A stretch of DNA of 64,000 nt, from NCBI GenBank assembly GCA_913055655.1, contig CAJXKA010000002.1:310001-374000 (forward strand), given 5' to 3'. The position numbers and the translations under genes were made by a program. The notes under the pieces were generated by a model. It was not told the origin of the DNA. It saw only the letters and a list, made by a program, of their open reading frames with translations, and did not search any database. The stretch comes from an uncultured Oceanospirillales bacterium. GTDB lineage: Bacteria > Pseudomonadota > Gammaproteobacteria > Xanthomonadales > SZUA-36. Positions 52,969 through 61,915 of this stretch are shown in pieces. Position 1 is the first letter of the stretch; every line of letters starts with the position of its first letter.

Positions 52969-55900
52969 GCCTCCGCGCGCGTGCGCGCACCCGCCTGCTG
53001 GCGGCCGTCATTGCCGCATCGCTGGCCACCGGCGCGCTCGCCGACGACGCCAGCATGACGCTGTACGTGTTCAAGAAGGGCCTGCCGCAGCAGTACATCG
53101 AGGTGCTGATCGACGGGCAGGTGGTGGGCGCCACCGATGACGGCGGCGTGGCCACGTTCCCGGTACCCCCGGGCCTGCACGTGCTGGAACTGCGCGACCA
53201 GGACCTGGTGGTGCTGGACCAGCAGATCCTGGCCAACGAGGACGAGGTCAGCCAGTGGATCGTCAACATCACCCGCGGCCTGAGCACGCTGGTGGACGTG
53301 GAATCCTCGGCCGCCGGCGCCTCGGCCGGCGCGGCGGCAGCAGGCGTGGCCGAGCAGGCGGCGGGCGACCCGGGAACGCTGGCGGGACAGCTGACCAGCG
53401 CCGACGACGGCCAGCCGATCGCGGGCGCACGGGTGTTCATCAGTGGCCAGTCGCGCGATATCCGTACCGACGACAACGGCCGCTTCGAGGTGGAGGTCCC
53501 CTCTGGCGAGTACTCGATTTCGGTACTGCACTCCAGTTTCAACACGGTGACCCGGGACGGCATCGAGGTGCCCGCGGGCGACCGCGAGGAGTTGGCGCTG
53601 GCGCTGACCCCGGCCGGCTCTGAGCTGCCCGAGTTCGTGGTCATCGAGCCCTACATCGCCGGCTCGCTGGCCTCGGTGCTGGCTGAACGGCGCGAGTCCG
53701 ACGGCGTGACCGACGTGCTCAGCTCCGAACAGATTTCCCGTGCCGGTGACTCCGACGCCGCCGGCGCGCTGAAGCGCGTGACCGGCCTGACCCTGGTCGG
53801 CGGCCAGTACATCTACGTGCGCGGCCTGGGTGAGCGCTATTCCAGCGTGTTGCTGAACAACGCGGTCATCCCCAGCCCCGACCCCACCCGCCGCGTGGTG
53901 CCGCTGACCCTGTTCCCGACCGACGTTATCGAGGCCGTGGTGGTACAGAAGACCGCATCGGCCAACCTGCCGGGTGATTTCGGTGGCGGCACCGTGCAGC
54001 TGCGAACGGTGTCCTATCCGCAGGAACTGACGCTGAAGCTGAGTGCCAGCGTCGGGTACCGCGATGGCACGACCGGGGAGAAAGGCCTGAGCTACGAGGG
54101 CAGCGACAGCGATTGGCTGGGCTATGACGACGGCGCCCGTGACCTGCCCGATTCGCTGGCCGAGGCTACTGCTGATGGCGAGTTCCTGCGGCCGCGTTCG
54201 TTCACCAACCCGGATGGCTTCACGCCGGAAGAGATCGAGATGTTCGGCGAGGACCTGGCGGCAAAGAGTACCTATGACGTTAATGAAAAGACCCTGCCGG
54301 CCGACCTCGGCCTGTCGGGCTCGTTCGGTAACTCGTTCGCGCTTGGGGACAGCGCCCGCTGGGGTTTCATGACAGCGTTCAAGTACGACAACAAGTGGGG
54401 AAACGTCAACGAAATCCGGCGCGAGTACGCCGCGACCGGCAGCGGGGACGACCTGGGCCTGCAGCTGACCGATGACTTGACCGTCGACCGCACGCTGAAC
54501 TACATCGACACCGGCCTGTTCGCCAATACCGGCGTGGCGTTCGCCACTGACCAGGAAATCGGTTTCAACGCCATGCTGCTACGGCAGACGGAGAACGAGA
54601 CCCGGATCCAGGAAGGCGAGGAAGACAGCCAGATCCTGCGTCGTTACACCTTCGAATGGATCGAGAACGAACTTGAATCGTTCCAGTTGCTGGGCAGCCA
54701 CGCATTGCCGCTCGAGGGCTGGACGCTGGACTGGCAGTACACCGACGCCACCGCAGGTCGTGACGAGCCCAACACGCGTAAGTACCGCCGCGATGACGAC
54801 GATGAGGATGGTGTATACATTGTTTCCACGCGATCTGACAGCAACTCGCAGGCCTGGTCGACGCTGGAGGACAACCTGTCCCACTGGACCGTCGACAGCG
54901 CATTACCGCTTAACTGGGGTCGTCATTCAGTGGTACTGCGTGCGGGCCTGAGCGACCTGGAGCGGGACCGCTTCGCCAGTATCCGCACCTATGCCTTCCA
55001 GGGCCGTATACCGAACGACCTGCGCGACCTCGAGTACTCGGAACTGTACACACCCGAGTACATCGACCCCATGATCCTTCAACTGCGTGAAACCACGCGG
55101 GCAACGGATACCTACACCGCCAATCAGACGCTGGAGGCCATGTTCCTGAACCTGGACGTGATGCTTTTCGACGAAAAGTACCGGCTGTCGATGGGGCTAC
55201 GCGACGAGGAGAATTTCCAGGAAGTGGTGACGGCCAACCTGGCCAACCCGGATGCGCCGCCGGTGATCGGTACCATCGACCAGCAGGACATGCTGCCATC
55301 GGTGGCCATGACCTGGGCCTACAGCGACTCTGCCCAGTTCCGCGCCGTGTACGCCGAATCGGTGAATCGCCCGGACTTCCGCGAAATGGCGCCGGCACCT
55401 TACCTGGACCCGCTGCTGGATATCGTCACCGTGGGTAACCCGGAACTGGTGACCGCCGAGCTGAAGAACTATGACCTGCGCTGGGAATACTATTTCTCGC
55501 CAAGCGAAAGTTTCTCCGTGGCCGCCTTCTACAAGGACTTCACGAACCCCATCGAGAAAACCTTTTCGTCCGGTGGTTCAGCGCGAATCATCACCTTGCA
55601 GAACGCACTGGGCGCCGAGCTGACCGGTGTGGAGATGGACTATTCGCAGTCTCTGGGCTGGATTCGCGACGTTGGCTGGCTGAGTTGGCTGGCGGACCTG
55701 GACTGGGGATTCATTGGCCCGTTTGACTGGGACAACTACCAGTTCGCGCTGAACTACGCGTGGATCGACTCCACGGTGGAAATCGACACTACACAGACCA
55801 CCCAGACCAACCCGGATCGACCGCTGCAGGGCCAGTCACCGTGGGTGTTCAATGTCCAGCTGGGCTACTACAACCCGGAAAGCCCGAGCGAGTGGACGCT

Positions 55901-56144
55901 GCTTTACAACGAGTTTGGCGAACGCATCACCCAGGCCGGTGTGCTGGGCCAGCCTGATATCTATGAGCAGCCGTTTCCACAGCTTGATTTCATCTACAAG
56001 CGTCGCATCGGCGACAACTGGCGCTTGAGCCTGAAGCTGAAGAACCTTCTGGACCCGGACGTGAAGTTCACGCAAGGCGGGGAAATTACACGCGCCTACA
56101 GTCGTGGTCGTGACTTCAGCCTGGATCTCGAATGGAGCTTCTGA
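52959..56144 (+). CDS. TonB-dependent outer-membrane receptor with two N-terminal accessory domains
   Basis: The 1061-residue protein has a signal peptide (RLLAAVIAASLATGALADD). An N-terminal beta-sandwich follows (MTLYVFKKGLPQQYIEVLIDGQVVG, PEGA/carboxypeptidase-regulatory-like), then a second such domain near residues 145-225 (PIAGARVFISGQSRDIRTDDNGRFEV). The plug comes next (VLSSEQISRAGDSDAAGALKRVTGL, YIYVRGLGERYSSVLLNN, NLPGDFGGGTVQLRT). A 22-strand barrel closes with terminal Phe (DFSLDLEWSF). It ends the TonB operon, so the receptor is probably the operon's own client; Pho boxes upstream suggest a phosphorus-containing ligand. Confidence 0.92.
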   Translation: MPVSLRARARTRLLAAVIAASLATGALADDASMTLYVFKKGLPQQYIEVLIDGQVVGATDDGGVATFPVPPGLHVLELRDQDLVVLDQQILANEDEVSQWIVNITRGLSTLVDVESSAAGASAGAAAAGVAEQAAGDPGTLAGQLTSADDGQPIAGARVFISGQSRDIRTDDNGRFEVEVPSGEYSISVLHSSFNTVTRDGIEVPAGDREELALALTPAGSELPEFVVIEPYIAGSLASVLAERRESDGVTDVLSSEQISRAGDSDAAGALKRVTGLTLVGGQYIYVRGLGERYSSVLLNNAVIPSPDPTRRVVPLTLFPTDVIEAVVVQKTASANLPGDFGGGTVQLRTVSYPQELTLKLSASVGYRDGTTGEKGLSYEGSDSDWLGYDDGARDLPDSLAEATADGEFLRPRSFTNPDGFTPEEIEMFGEDLAAKSTYDVNEKTLPADLGLSGSFGNSFALGDSARWGFMTAFKYDNKWGNVNEIRREYAATGSGDDLGLQLTDDLTVDRTLNYIDTGLFANTGVAFATDQEIGFNAMLLRQTENETRIQEGEEDSQILRRYTFEWIENELESFQLLGSHALPLEGWTLDWQYTDATAGRDEPNTRKYRRDDDDEDGVYIVSTRSDSNSQAWSTLEDNLSHWTVDSALPLNWGRHSVVLRAGLSDLERDRFASIRTYAFQGRIPNDLRDLEYSELYTPEYIDPMILQLRETTRATDTYTANQTLEAMFLNLDVMLFDEKYRLSMGLRDEENFQEVVTANLANPDAPPVIGTIDQQDMLPSVAMTWAYSDSAQFRAVYAESVNRPDFREMAPAPYLDPLLDIVTVGNPELVTAELKNYDLRWEYYFSPSESFSVAAFYKDFTNPIEKTFSSGGSARIITLQNALGAELTGVEMDYSQSLGWIRDVGWLSWLADLDWGFIGPFDWDNYQFALNYAWIDSTVEIDTTQTTQTNPDRPLQGQSPWVFNVQLGYYNPESPSEWTLLYNEFGERITQAGVLGQPDIYEQPFPQLDFIYKRRIGDNWRLSLKLKNLLDPDVKFTQGGEITRAYSRGRDFSLDLEWSF

Positions 56145-56160
56145 CCATCACAACCAGTTG

Positions 56161-56180
56161 ATTTCCCTTCGCTGGGAAAT
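56161..56180 (+). terminator. Hairpin between the receptor and beta-helix genes
   Basis: ATTTCCC and GGGAAAT form a perfect 7-bp stem with loop TTCGCT, 17 bases after the receptor stop. No T tract follows, so it may attenuate or protect the transcript rather than terminate it. A single CTGTCAC half-site occurs at 56185, without a clear 11-nt partner. Confidence 0.35.
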
Positions 56181-56279
56181 ATTACTGTCACAAACCATCG
56201 GTAATGTATCAGTTCGCATGTCGCCCAACGGCCATGTCCTTTATTCAATGACTCAAATTAATCCCCGGAGGGAGCTAGA

Positions 56280-58013
56280 GTGAACATGAATTCATTACGA
56301 TACATTGCACCGCTTTGCGCGGCTGCCGGCGCGCTTTACGCCGGTGACTCGACGGCGGCGCTCAAGTTGAGCGACCTGTTCAACAACAACTACGGCACGG
56401 GTGGTCAGGGCATAACGACAACGATCACGCCACGCGCGGATGGTACCAATGTAATGTTCGCCGCGTTTTACACATACAACGATGCCGGTGAGCCGACCTG
56501 GGTCTATATGCAGGACACGTTCCTGGAAAACCAGTTTGAAAGTACGTCGGTCCCAATTCGCCTGACTGCCGGTGAACCCGGGTCGATCACGCAGGAAATT
56601 ATCGGAACCGCAACGGTCCGGTTCAATTCCTGTAACAGTGTTTATTTCAACCTGGACATGGATGACGACTCCGGTTTCTCCGACGTTGAACTCGGTGACC
56701 TGTTTCCCGGGTCAAGAAATTTCAGTGAGCAGTGCGTTTACAAGGAAGAATTCACGGGCTGCCCCGATTTCGCCACCGAGTTTGGTGCCATCCCGCGCGC
56801 CTGCACGCTGACCGGTGTCTACAACGAAGACATCGTTCTGACCAACGACACGACTTGGGTGCTGGATGGCCTGGTGCGTATCGGTGACGACAATGCCAAC
56901 CCCGGCAGCATCACCATTGAACCGGGTACCACGATTATCGGTGCGGGACAGACCACGGATTATCTCTACATCAGCCCCGGATCCAAGATTTTCGCCAACG
57001 GCACACCCTCGGCACCGATCGTGCTGACCAGCCCCAACGACGGCTTTATCGAAGGAACGACCCCGAACCCGGGTGACCTGGGTGGCCTGGTCGTGTCCGG
57101 TAACGCGCCGTCCAACGCCTGCCCGGAAGCACCGTTCAACTGCTTCTCCGAGTTTGACCAGACGCAGCGTTTCGGCGGCGATGACCCGTTCGATTCCAGC
57201 GGTGAAATCAGTTACTTCCAGGTCCGTTACGCGGGCATCGAGTTCGCATCCAACGCCGAGGTGAACTCCTTCACCATGCAGGGCGTGGGCGCCGGCACCA
57301 AGGTGCACCACCTGCAGGCCTACCGTGGCCAGGATGACGGCATCGAGTTCTTCGGTGGCAACGTCAACGTCAAGTACATGGTGGTCACCGAGGGTGGTGA
57401 CGACGCGGTGGACTGGGATCTCGGCTACAGCGGCAACCTGCAGTACGGCCTGGTCGTTCACGGTGAAGGTTTCGGTGAGGACTACGGTGTCGAGGGCGCC
57501 AGCAACCCGGACAGCTTCGACGCTGATCCGCGTGCGACCCCGACCGTGGCCAACTACACCTTCCTGGGCAATGGCAACGGCGATTCCGGCATCCTGTTCA
57601 AGGACGGTTCCGGTGGCCGCATCTGGAACACCATCGTTGATGGTTTCCCGACCAGCTGCCTGGAATGGGACGACGGCCCGTCAACCCAGAACGCTGCCGG
57701 CAGCCCGGAAAACCCGAACACCGACGTGGCCGCCTACATGGGCGTGATCCTCAACTGTGGTACCCCGTTTGCCGATGATGGCAACGGCGCCTACACAGTG
57801 GGCGATTACTTCAACAGCGCATCGTTCTCCGGTAACGAGCAGGTCGATCCGATGCTGGATGGCTACATGCCGATGCCGGGTTCAACGGCGTTGGGTGGTG
57901 CGGTGCAGGACACCGGTAACCAGTTCTTCGACACAACGACATATCGTGGTGCGTTTGACGGCTGGAACGACTGGACTGTTGGTTGGACCCACCTTCCCGG
58001 TGGCGGTGAGTAA
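56280..58013 (+). CDS. Secreted right-handed beta-helix-like protein next to the TonB receptor
   Basis: The 577-residue protein has a signal peptide (YIAPLCAAAGALYAGDSTA). An N-terminal beta domain (TITPRADGTNVMFAAFYTYNDAGEPTWVYMQ, two to four cysteines) comes first. A long region of short beta-turn repeats follows (ITIEPGTTIIG, YISPGSKIFANGTPSAPIVLTS, VRYAGIEFASNAEVNSFTMQGVG, DGIEFFGGNVNVKYMVV), as in parallel beta-helix proteins. I chose GTG 56280, eight bases after GGAGG; an ATG at 56286 is the alternative. It follows the receptor by 135 bases and has a strong terminator. It could be a surface-bound partner that captures or processes the receptor's ligand. Confidence 0.7.
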   Translation: MNMNSLRYIAPLCAAAGALYAGDSTAALKLSDLFNNNYGTGGQGITTTITPRADGTNVMFAAFYTYNDAGEPTWVYMQDTFLENQFESTSVPIRLTAGEPGSITQEIIGTATVRFNSCNSVYFNLDMDDDSGFSDVELGDLFPGSRNFSEQCVYKEEFTGCPDFATEFGAIPRACTLTGVYNEDIVLTNDTTWVLDGLVRIGDDNANPGSITIEPGTTIIGAGQTTDYLYISPGSKIFANGTPSAPIVLTSPNDGFIEGTTPNPGDLGGLVVSGNAPSNACPEAPFNCFSEFDQTQRFGGDDPFDSSGEISYFQVRYAGIEFASNAEVNSFTMQGVGAGTKVHHLQAYRGQDDGIEFFGGNVNVKYMVVTEGGDDAVDWDLGYSGNLQYGLVVHGEGFGEDYGVEGASNPDSFDADPRATPTVANYTFLGNGNGDSGILFKDGSGGRIWNTIVDGFPTSCLEWDDGPSTQNAAGSPENPNTDVAAYMGVILNCGTPFADDGNGAYTVGDYFNSASFSGNEQVDPMLDGYMPMPGSTALGGAVQDTGNQFFDTTTYRGAFDGWNDWTVGWTHLPGGGE

Positions 58014-58050
58014 TCGCCGGGCTTTAACCGACACTAAACGCAGTACCCAG

Positions 58051-58083
58051 GAGGGGCCGGTCGACCGGCCCCTCTTTTATTTT
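58051..58083 (+). terminator. Rho-independent terminator of the beta-helix gene
   Basis: GAGGGGCCGGTC and its exact complement form a perfect 24-nt palindrome followed by TTTTATTTT. Confidence 0.88.
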
Positions 58084-58094
58084 GCGGCCAGGTC

Positions 58095-58595
58095 CTAACC
58101 CGATGGGTTGCGTGCATCGCGACGTGCCATGGCGCGTTCCCTGAACTTCTCAGCCTGCGCCTGCAGTGCCGCCAGCTGGTCTGCGTCCAGTTCGGCCTTG
58201 ACCTTGCTGGTCGCCGTTGCCGCGATCACGATGCGTTCGGCCACCAGGTCGCCCTCGATACGCGCGACTGACGCCAGTGCGTCTTCGTCCAGCACATCGG
58301 CGGTCAGCAGCGCGTGAAGTGCCTTGCGGTTCTCATGGGCGGCGGCCTTATTGGCTTTCAGGTCGACCTCGCTGTTTTTGAAGGTCGTGTCGATCGCCGC
58401 GGCCTGCGCATCCGTCAGGTCGAGCGATTCCACCTGGTGGGCAAGCACTCGCAGGACCATCGTGGACGGGTCGCCCTGAGGTCCCTTGCGGCCCTTGTGG
58501 TGGCCGTGTTCGGGGCCGGCCAGCGCCGTGCCGGCGAACAGTGTCAGGGCCATGGCAGTGGCGGCCAGCGTGGTGCGGTTCAGTCGTGTATTCAT
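58095..58595 (-). CDS. Spy/CpxP-like periplasmic chaperone
   Basis: From ATG 58595 (AGGAG upstream) the protein has 166 residues. A signal peptide (LAATAMALTLFAGTALAGPE) and a His/Lys-rich segment (HGHHKGRKG) come first. Helices with LTxxQ-type repeats follow (LDLTDAQAAAIDTTF, LDADQLAALQAQAEKFRERAM), as in the Spy/CpxP family of stress chaperones. It is transcribed divergently from a Cpx-type two-component pair, across a CpxR-like box, which supports a role as a Cpx target or inhibitor. Confidence 0.78.
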   Translation of the reverse strand: MNTRLNRTTLAATAMALTLFAGTALAGPEHGHHKGRKGPQGDPSTMVLRVLAHQVESLDLTDAQAAAIDTTFKNSEVDLKANKAAAHENRKALHALLTADVLDEDALASVARIEGDLVAERIVIAATATSKVKAELDADQLAALQAQAEKFRERAMARRDARNPSG

Positions 58596-58699
58596 GTCGT
58601 TACTCCTGTGGTTGCAATGCCTGCGGTGCTCGGTTTCGGTGGCCGCAGCGCTCACGACACATAAGACCCGATCCCCGTGTCGATATTCCTTGGCGTCGT

Positions 58700-58714
58700 G
58701 TAAAAGCGTGTAAA
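58700..58714. promoter_or_regulatory. CpxR-type box GTAAA-N5-GTAAA
   Basis: GTAAA, AGCGT, GTAAA matches the classical CpxR consensus exactly. It lies between the divergent spy-like gene and the cpxR-like gene, 55 bases before the latter's ATG, where it could control both. Confidence 0.7.
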
Positions 58715-58768
58715 GAGCGCGTCGGCCGCCAGCATCACCCTGGCGGCGGCGCGCTAGAATCGGTGCCG

Positions 58769-59461
58769 ATGACCGATACCATCCTCATTGCCGATGACGA
58801 CCAGGAGCTGGCCGAGTTGCTGCGTGAATACCTTCAGCAGGAGGGTTTCGACGTGCAACTGGCGCATGATGGCGAAGCTGCGCTGACGGCCGCGCGCCGG
58901 CCGGGTGTCGATGCCATGGTGCTCGACATCATGATGCCGGGGCGCAACGGCATCGAGGTACTGAAGGCACTGCGGCAGGACTCGAACCTGCCGGTGGTGA
59001 TGCTCACCGCGCGCGGCGATGACCTGGACCGCATCCTGGGGCTGGAACTGGGCGCCGATGATTACCTGCCCAAGCCCTGCAATCCACGAGAGCTGGTGGC
59101 GCGGTTACGGGCCGTGTTGCGGCGTGCCGGTGGTCTCGCCACCGAGGTGTTACGCGTGGATGACGTCGAGTTGCGGCCGGCCAGTCGTGAACTGCGCGTC
59201 GACGGTGAGCCGGTCACGCTGACGAGCACCGAGTTCAGCCTCGCGCAGGCGCTGCTGGCGCGGGCCGGCCAGGTGGTCGACAAGCGTGACCTCTACCTGG
59301 CGGCGCTGGGACGGGAGCCGGTGCGGTTTGATCGCAGTATCGACATGCACATGAGCAACCTGCGGCGAAAACTGGGTCCATTGCCGGGCGGCGGCGACCG
59401 CATCCAGACCGTACGCGGAATTGGCTATCTGTACGTGGTGCCCGCGGGGCGGGATGACTGA
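58769..59461 (+). CDS. cpxR: CpxR-like OmpR-family response regulator
   Basis: The 230-residue protein has a receiver domain (ILIADDDQELAELLREYLQQEGFDVQLAHDG, phospho-acceptor Asp53 in VLDIMMPGRNGIEVL, GADDYLPKPCNPRELVARLRAVLRR). A winged-helix output domain follows (LTSTEFSLAQALLARAGQVVDKRDL, FDRSIDMHMSNLRRKL, IQTVRGIGYLYV). The sequence style, the Spy-like neighbour and the GTAAA-N5-GTAAA box point to CpxR, the envelope-stress regulator. It overlaps the kinase gene (TGATG). Confidence 0.82.
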   Translation: MTDTILIADDDQELAELLREYLQQEGFDVQLAHDGEAALTAARRPGVDAMVLDIMMPGRNGIEVLKALRQDSNLPVVMLTARGDDLDRILGLELGADDYLPKPCNPRELVARLRAVLRRAGGLATEVLRVDDVELRPASRELRVDGEPVTLTSTEFSLAQALLARAGQVVDKRDLYLAALGREPVRFDRSIDMHMSNLRRKLGPLPGGGDRIQTVRGIGYLYVVPAGRDD

Positions 59462-60783
59462 TGCCGAAGCTGTTCTGGAAACTGTTCCTGGCGCTGTGGC
59501 TCAGCATCACCGGCTTTGCCGCCGTCAGCGCCATGGTCAACCTGCACCTGGCGCGTCAGAACCTGCCGGACACGCCTGAGGTGGCCTTCGACCGCGGTGC
59601 CCGTAAGGCGGGGCTGCTGATTGCCGAGTCGTTACGACGGGGTGGCGAACCGGCGGCCCGCAACGTGATCGAGGGGCTGCCACGCGGCATGCGTCGCCAG
59701 GTGTACCTGTTCGATGACAGCGGTCGTGAAGTGCTGGGCCGTGAACGGTTTAGCGAACGGTTTGACGGGCGTCGTTTCCACCAGCAGCGCGAGTCGCTGG
59801 CCGATGGCCAGGGCAACCGCTACGAACTGGTGGTGTTGCGCCGTCCGCCGCCGTTGAGCCTGCTGGAACCCGGGCTGCGGGGCATCGTGCATCGGCTGTT
59901 GCTGGCGGCAGTCATTGCCGCGCTGGTGAGCTTTTTCCTGGCGCGATACCTCGCCCGGCCACTGGAATCACTGGGCAGCGCCAGCCGGCGGCTGGCCACG
60001 GGCGACCTGAGCGCGCGCGTCGGGCCGCCGCTGACCGGTCGCCGGGATGAATTCGGCCTGCTGGCGCGAGATTTCGATGACATGGCGATGCGCCTTGAAC
60101 GACTGCAAAAGGCCAACACCCGGCTGCTCCGGGATGTCAGCCACGAGCTGCGGTCGCCACTGGCGCGGTTGCGCGTGGCACTGGAACTGGCGCGGGGCCG
60201 CAACGGTGAACCGGTCACGGCGGAGCTCGACCGGATCGAGCTGGAAGGCGAGCGGCTGGAAACCCTGGTCGACCAGGTGCTCGACCTGTTGCGGGAGTCG
60301 TCCGGCGCGGTGCCGCTGACGACCGAACGGTTCGACCTGGGTGAGCTGCTGACCGACCTGGTGAACGTCGTGGCGTACGAAGTGCCGGAGGGTGCCGCGC
60401 CCATTCACATGGACGAAATGGGTCCGCTGCCCGTGGACGCCGACCGGGAACTGCTGTGGCGCGCGTTTGAAAACCTGTTGCGCAACGCCCTGCGCCACAC
60501 CGGCCCCTCGGGTGAAGTGCGCATCACGGCGAAAGTGGCTGACGGCCCCGCGGTGACGGTTTGCATCGCCGACGAGGGCCCGGGGGTGCCGCCGGACGAA
60601 CTGGCACGTATTTTTGACCCGTTCTACCGCGTCCAGGAGGCCCGCGACCGGCATTCAGGTGGTCACGGGCTGGGTCTCGCCATCGCCGCGGCCGCGCTGC
60701 GTCGTCACCATGGGCAACTCGAGGCGCGGAACCGTGAACCCACCGGCCTGGAGATGGCGGCGACCCTGCCGCTGGTCCAGTAG
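59461..60783 (+). CDS. cpxA: CpxA-like sensor histidine kinase
   Basis: The 440-residue kinase has a first membrane helix (LFLALWLSITGFAAVSAM) and a periplasmic sensor of about 110 residues. A second helix (LLLAAVIAALVSFFLARYLARP) leads to HAMP, His228 in RDVSHELRSPLARLRVALEL, and an ATPase domain (ENLLRNALRHTG, DEGPGVPPDEL, HGLGLAIAAAA). It is translationally coupled to the CpxR-like regulator and most likely senses envelope protein stress. Assignment to Cpx is by overall pattern and context. Confidence 0.8.
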   Translation: MPKLFWKLFLALWLSITGFAAVSAMVNLHLARQNLPDTPEVAFDRGARKAGLLIAESLRRGGEPAARNVIEGLPRGMRRQVYLFDDSGREVLGRERFSERFDGRRFHQQRESLADGQGNRYELVVLRRPPPLSLLEPGLRGIVHRLLLAAVIAALVSFFLARYLARPLESLGSASRRLATGDLSARVGPPLTGRRDEFGLLARDFDDMAMRLERLQKANTRLLRDVSHELRSPLARLRVALELARGRNGEPVTAELDRIELEGERLETLVDQVLDLLRESSGAVPLTTERFDLGELLTDLVNVVAYEVPEGAAPIHMDEMGPLPVDADRELLWRAFENLLRNALRHTGPSGEVRITAKVADGPAVTVCIADEGPGVPPDELARIFDPFYRVQEARDRHSGGHGLGLAIAAAALRRHHGQLEARNREPTGLEMAATLPLVQ

Positions 60784-60863
60784 GCGCCCGCGCAGGGACG
60801 GTTCGGTAATCGACCAGCCGTCACGTTATCATCGGGGTTTCACGCACCGCCGGACCCGTCCCG

Positions 60864-61901
60864 ATGATCCGCCAACTGATTCTCGCCTTCCTGGCCCTTG
60901 TTCTATCCGTGGCCGTGACCATCCCGGCACTCGCCGACAAGACCGACGTCGTCATCCTGACCAATGGTGACAAGGTGACGGGGGAAATCAAGAACCTTGA
61001 AGCCGGCCAGCTGGAGTTCAGCACCGACACCATGGGCACGGTCTTTATCGAATGGCGGTTTATCGACGATGTCATCAGCAGCAAGTACCAGACACTGGAG
61101 ACCACGGCCGGGGATCGTTACCTCGGGCGGCTGCAGAAGCCCCAGGAAGGTGAGGGCATCCTGCTGGTGACCAGCGCGGGCGAGCTGGAGCTTGACCCTT
61201 CCGAGGTCGTGGCCGCGTGGCCGGTGGAGGCGACCGTCTGGGACAAGATGAACCTGGATCTTTCCGCCGGGATCGACTACGCCAAGTCCACCGAGATCAC
61301 CAACCTGACCTTTACCGGCAACTTCAGCTACATGACCGAGAATCGCCTGTTCGAAGCGACCGGCAGCTCTTATATCACGCGACAGGGTGAGGACAGCGAG
61401 GACGAACAGACCCGGCAGACACTCAACGCGATGTACCAGTATTTCCTGCCCAACCTGAAGTTCCGCACGTACATGGCCGGCCTGGAGAGCAACGAGGCCC
61501 TGGGCGTGGACCTGCGTATCTACGCGGGCGGTGGTGTCGGCCAATACTTCACCAAGACCAACCGGACGTGGTTCACGGGCATGGCCGGGCTCATGCTGTC
61601 CCAGGAAAATCCGGACGAGGCCGATTCGGAGTTGAACCTGGAAGCGGTCGGGGCCCTGCGCCACCGCTATTTTCACTACGCGCATCCGAAACGGACCTGG
61701 GACAACCAGCTGACCGTCTACCCCAGCCTGACGGACTTCGGCCGCTGGCGCGCCGAGGCGAACTCGACATTCAAACTCGAGATCGTCAGCGACCTGTACT
61801 GGTCACTGCAGGCCTACTTGAGCTACGACAGTGACCCGCTTTCTGAAGACGCGGAAACCACCGACTACGGTGTCACCTCATCCCTCGGCTGGTCTTACTG
61901 A
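60864..61901 (+). CDS. DUF481-type outer-membrane protein
   Basis: The 345-residue protein has a signal peptide (LILAFLALVLSVAVTIPALADK). A short N-terminal beta region follows (VVILTNGDKVTGEIKNLEAGQLEFSTDTMGTVFIEW), then a DUF481-like barrel of amphipathic strands (MNLDLSAGIDYAKSTEITNLTFTGNFSYMTENRLFEATGSSYIT ... WSLQAYLSYDSDPLSEDAETTDYGVTSSLGWSY). Its C-terminal aromatic residue fits outer-membrane insertion. Its role is unknown. It is convergent with epmA, which ends 15 bases away. Confidence 0.8.
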   Translation: MIRQLILAFLALVLSVAVTIPALADKTDVVILTNGDKVTGEIKNLEAGQLEFSTDTMGTVFIEWRFIDDVISSKYQTLETTAGDRYLGRLQKPQEGEGILLVTSAGELELDPSEVVAAWPVEATVWDKMNLDLSAGIDYAKSTEITNLTFTGNFSYMTENRLFEATGSSYITRQGEDSEDEQTRQTLNAMYQYFLPNLKFRTYMAGLESNEALGVDLRIYAGGGVGQYFTKTNRTWFTGMAGLMLSQENPDEADSELNLEAVGALRHRYFHYAHPKRTWDNQLTVYPSLTDFGRWRAEANSTFKLEIVSDLYWSLQAYLSYDSDPLSEDAETTDYGVTSSLGWSY

Positions 61902-61915
61902 CCCAACGTCCACGC

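Noticed and set aside
56185..56191. Pho box upstream of the beta-helix gene
   Set aside because: Only one CTGTCAC half-site is present, without an 11-nt-phased partner.
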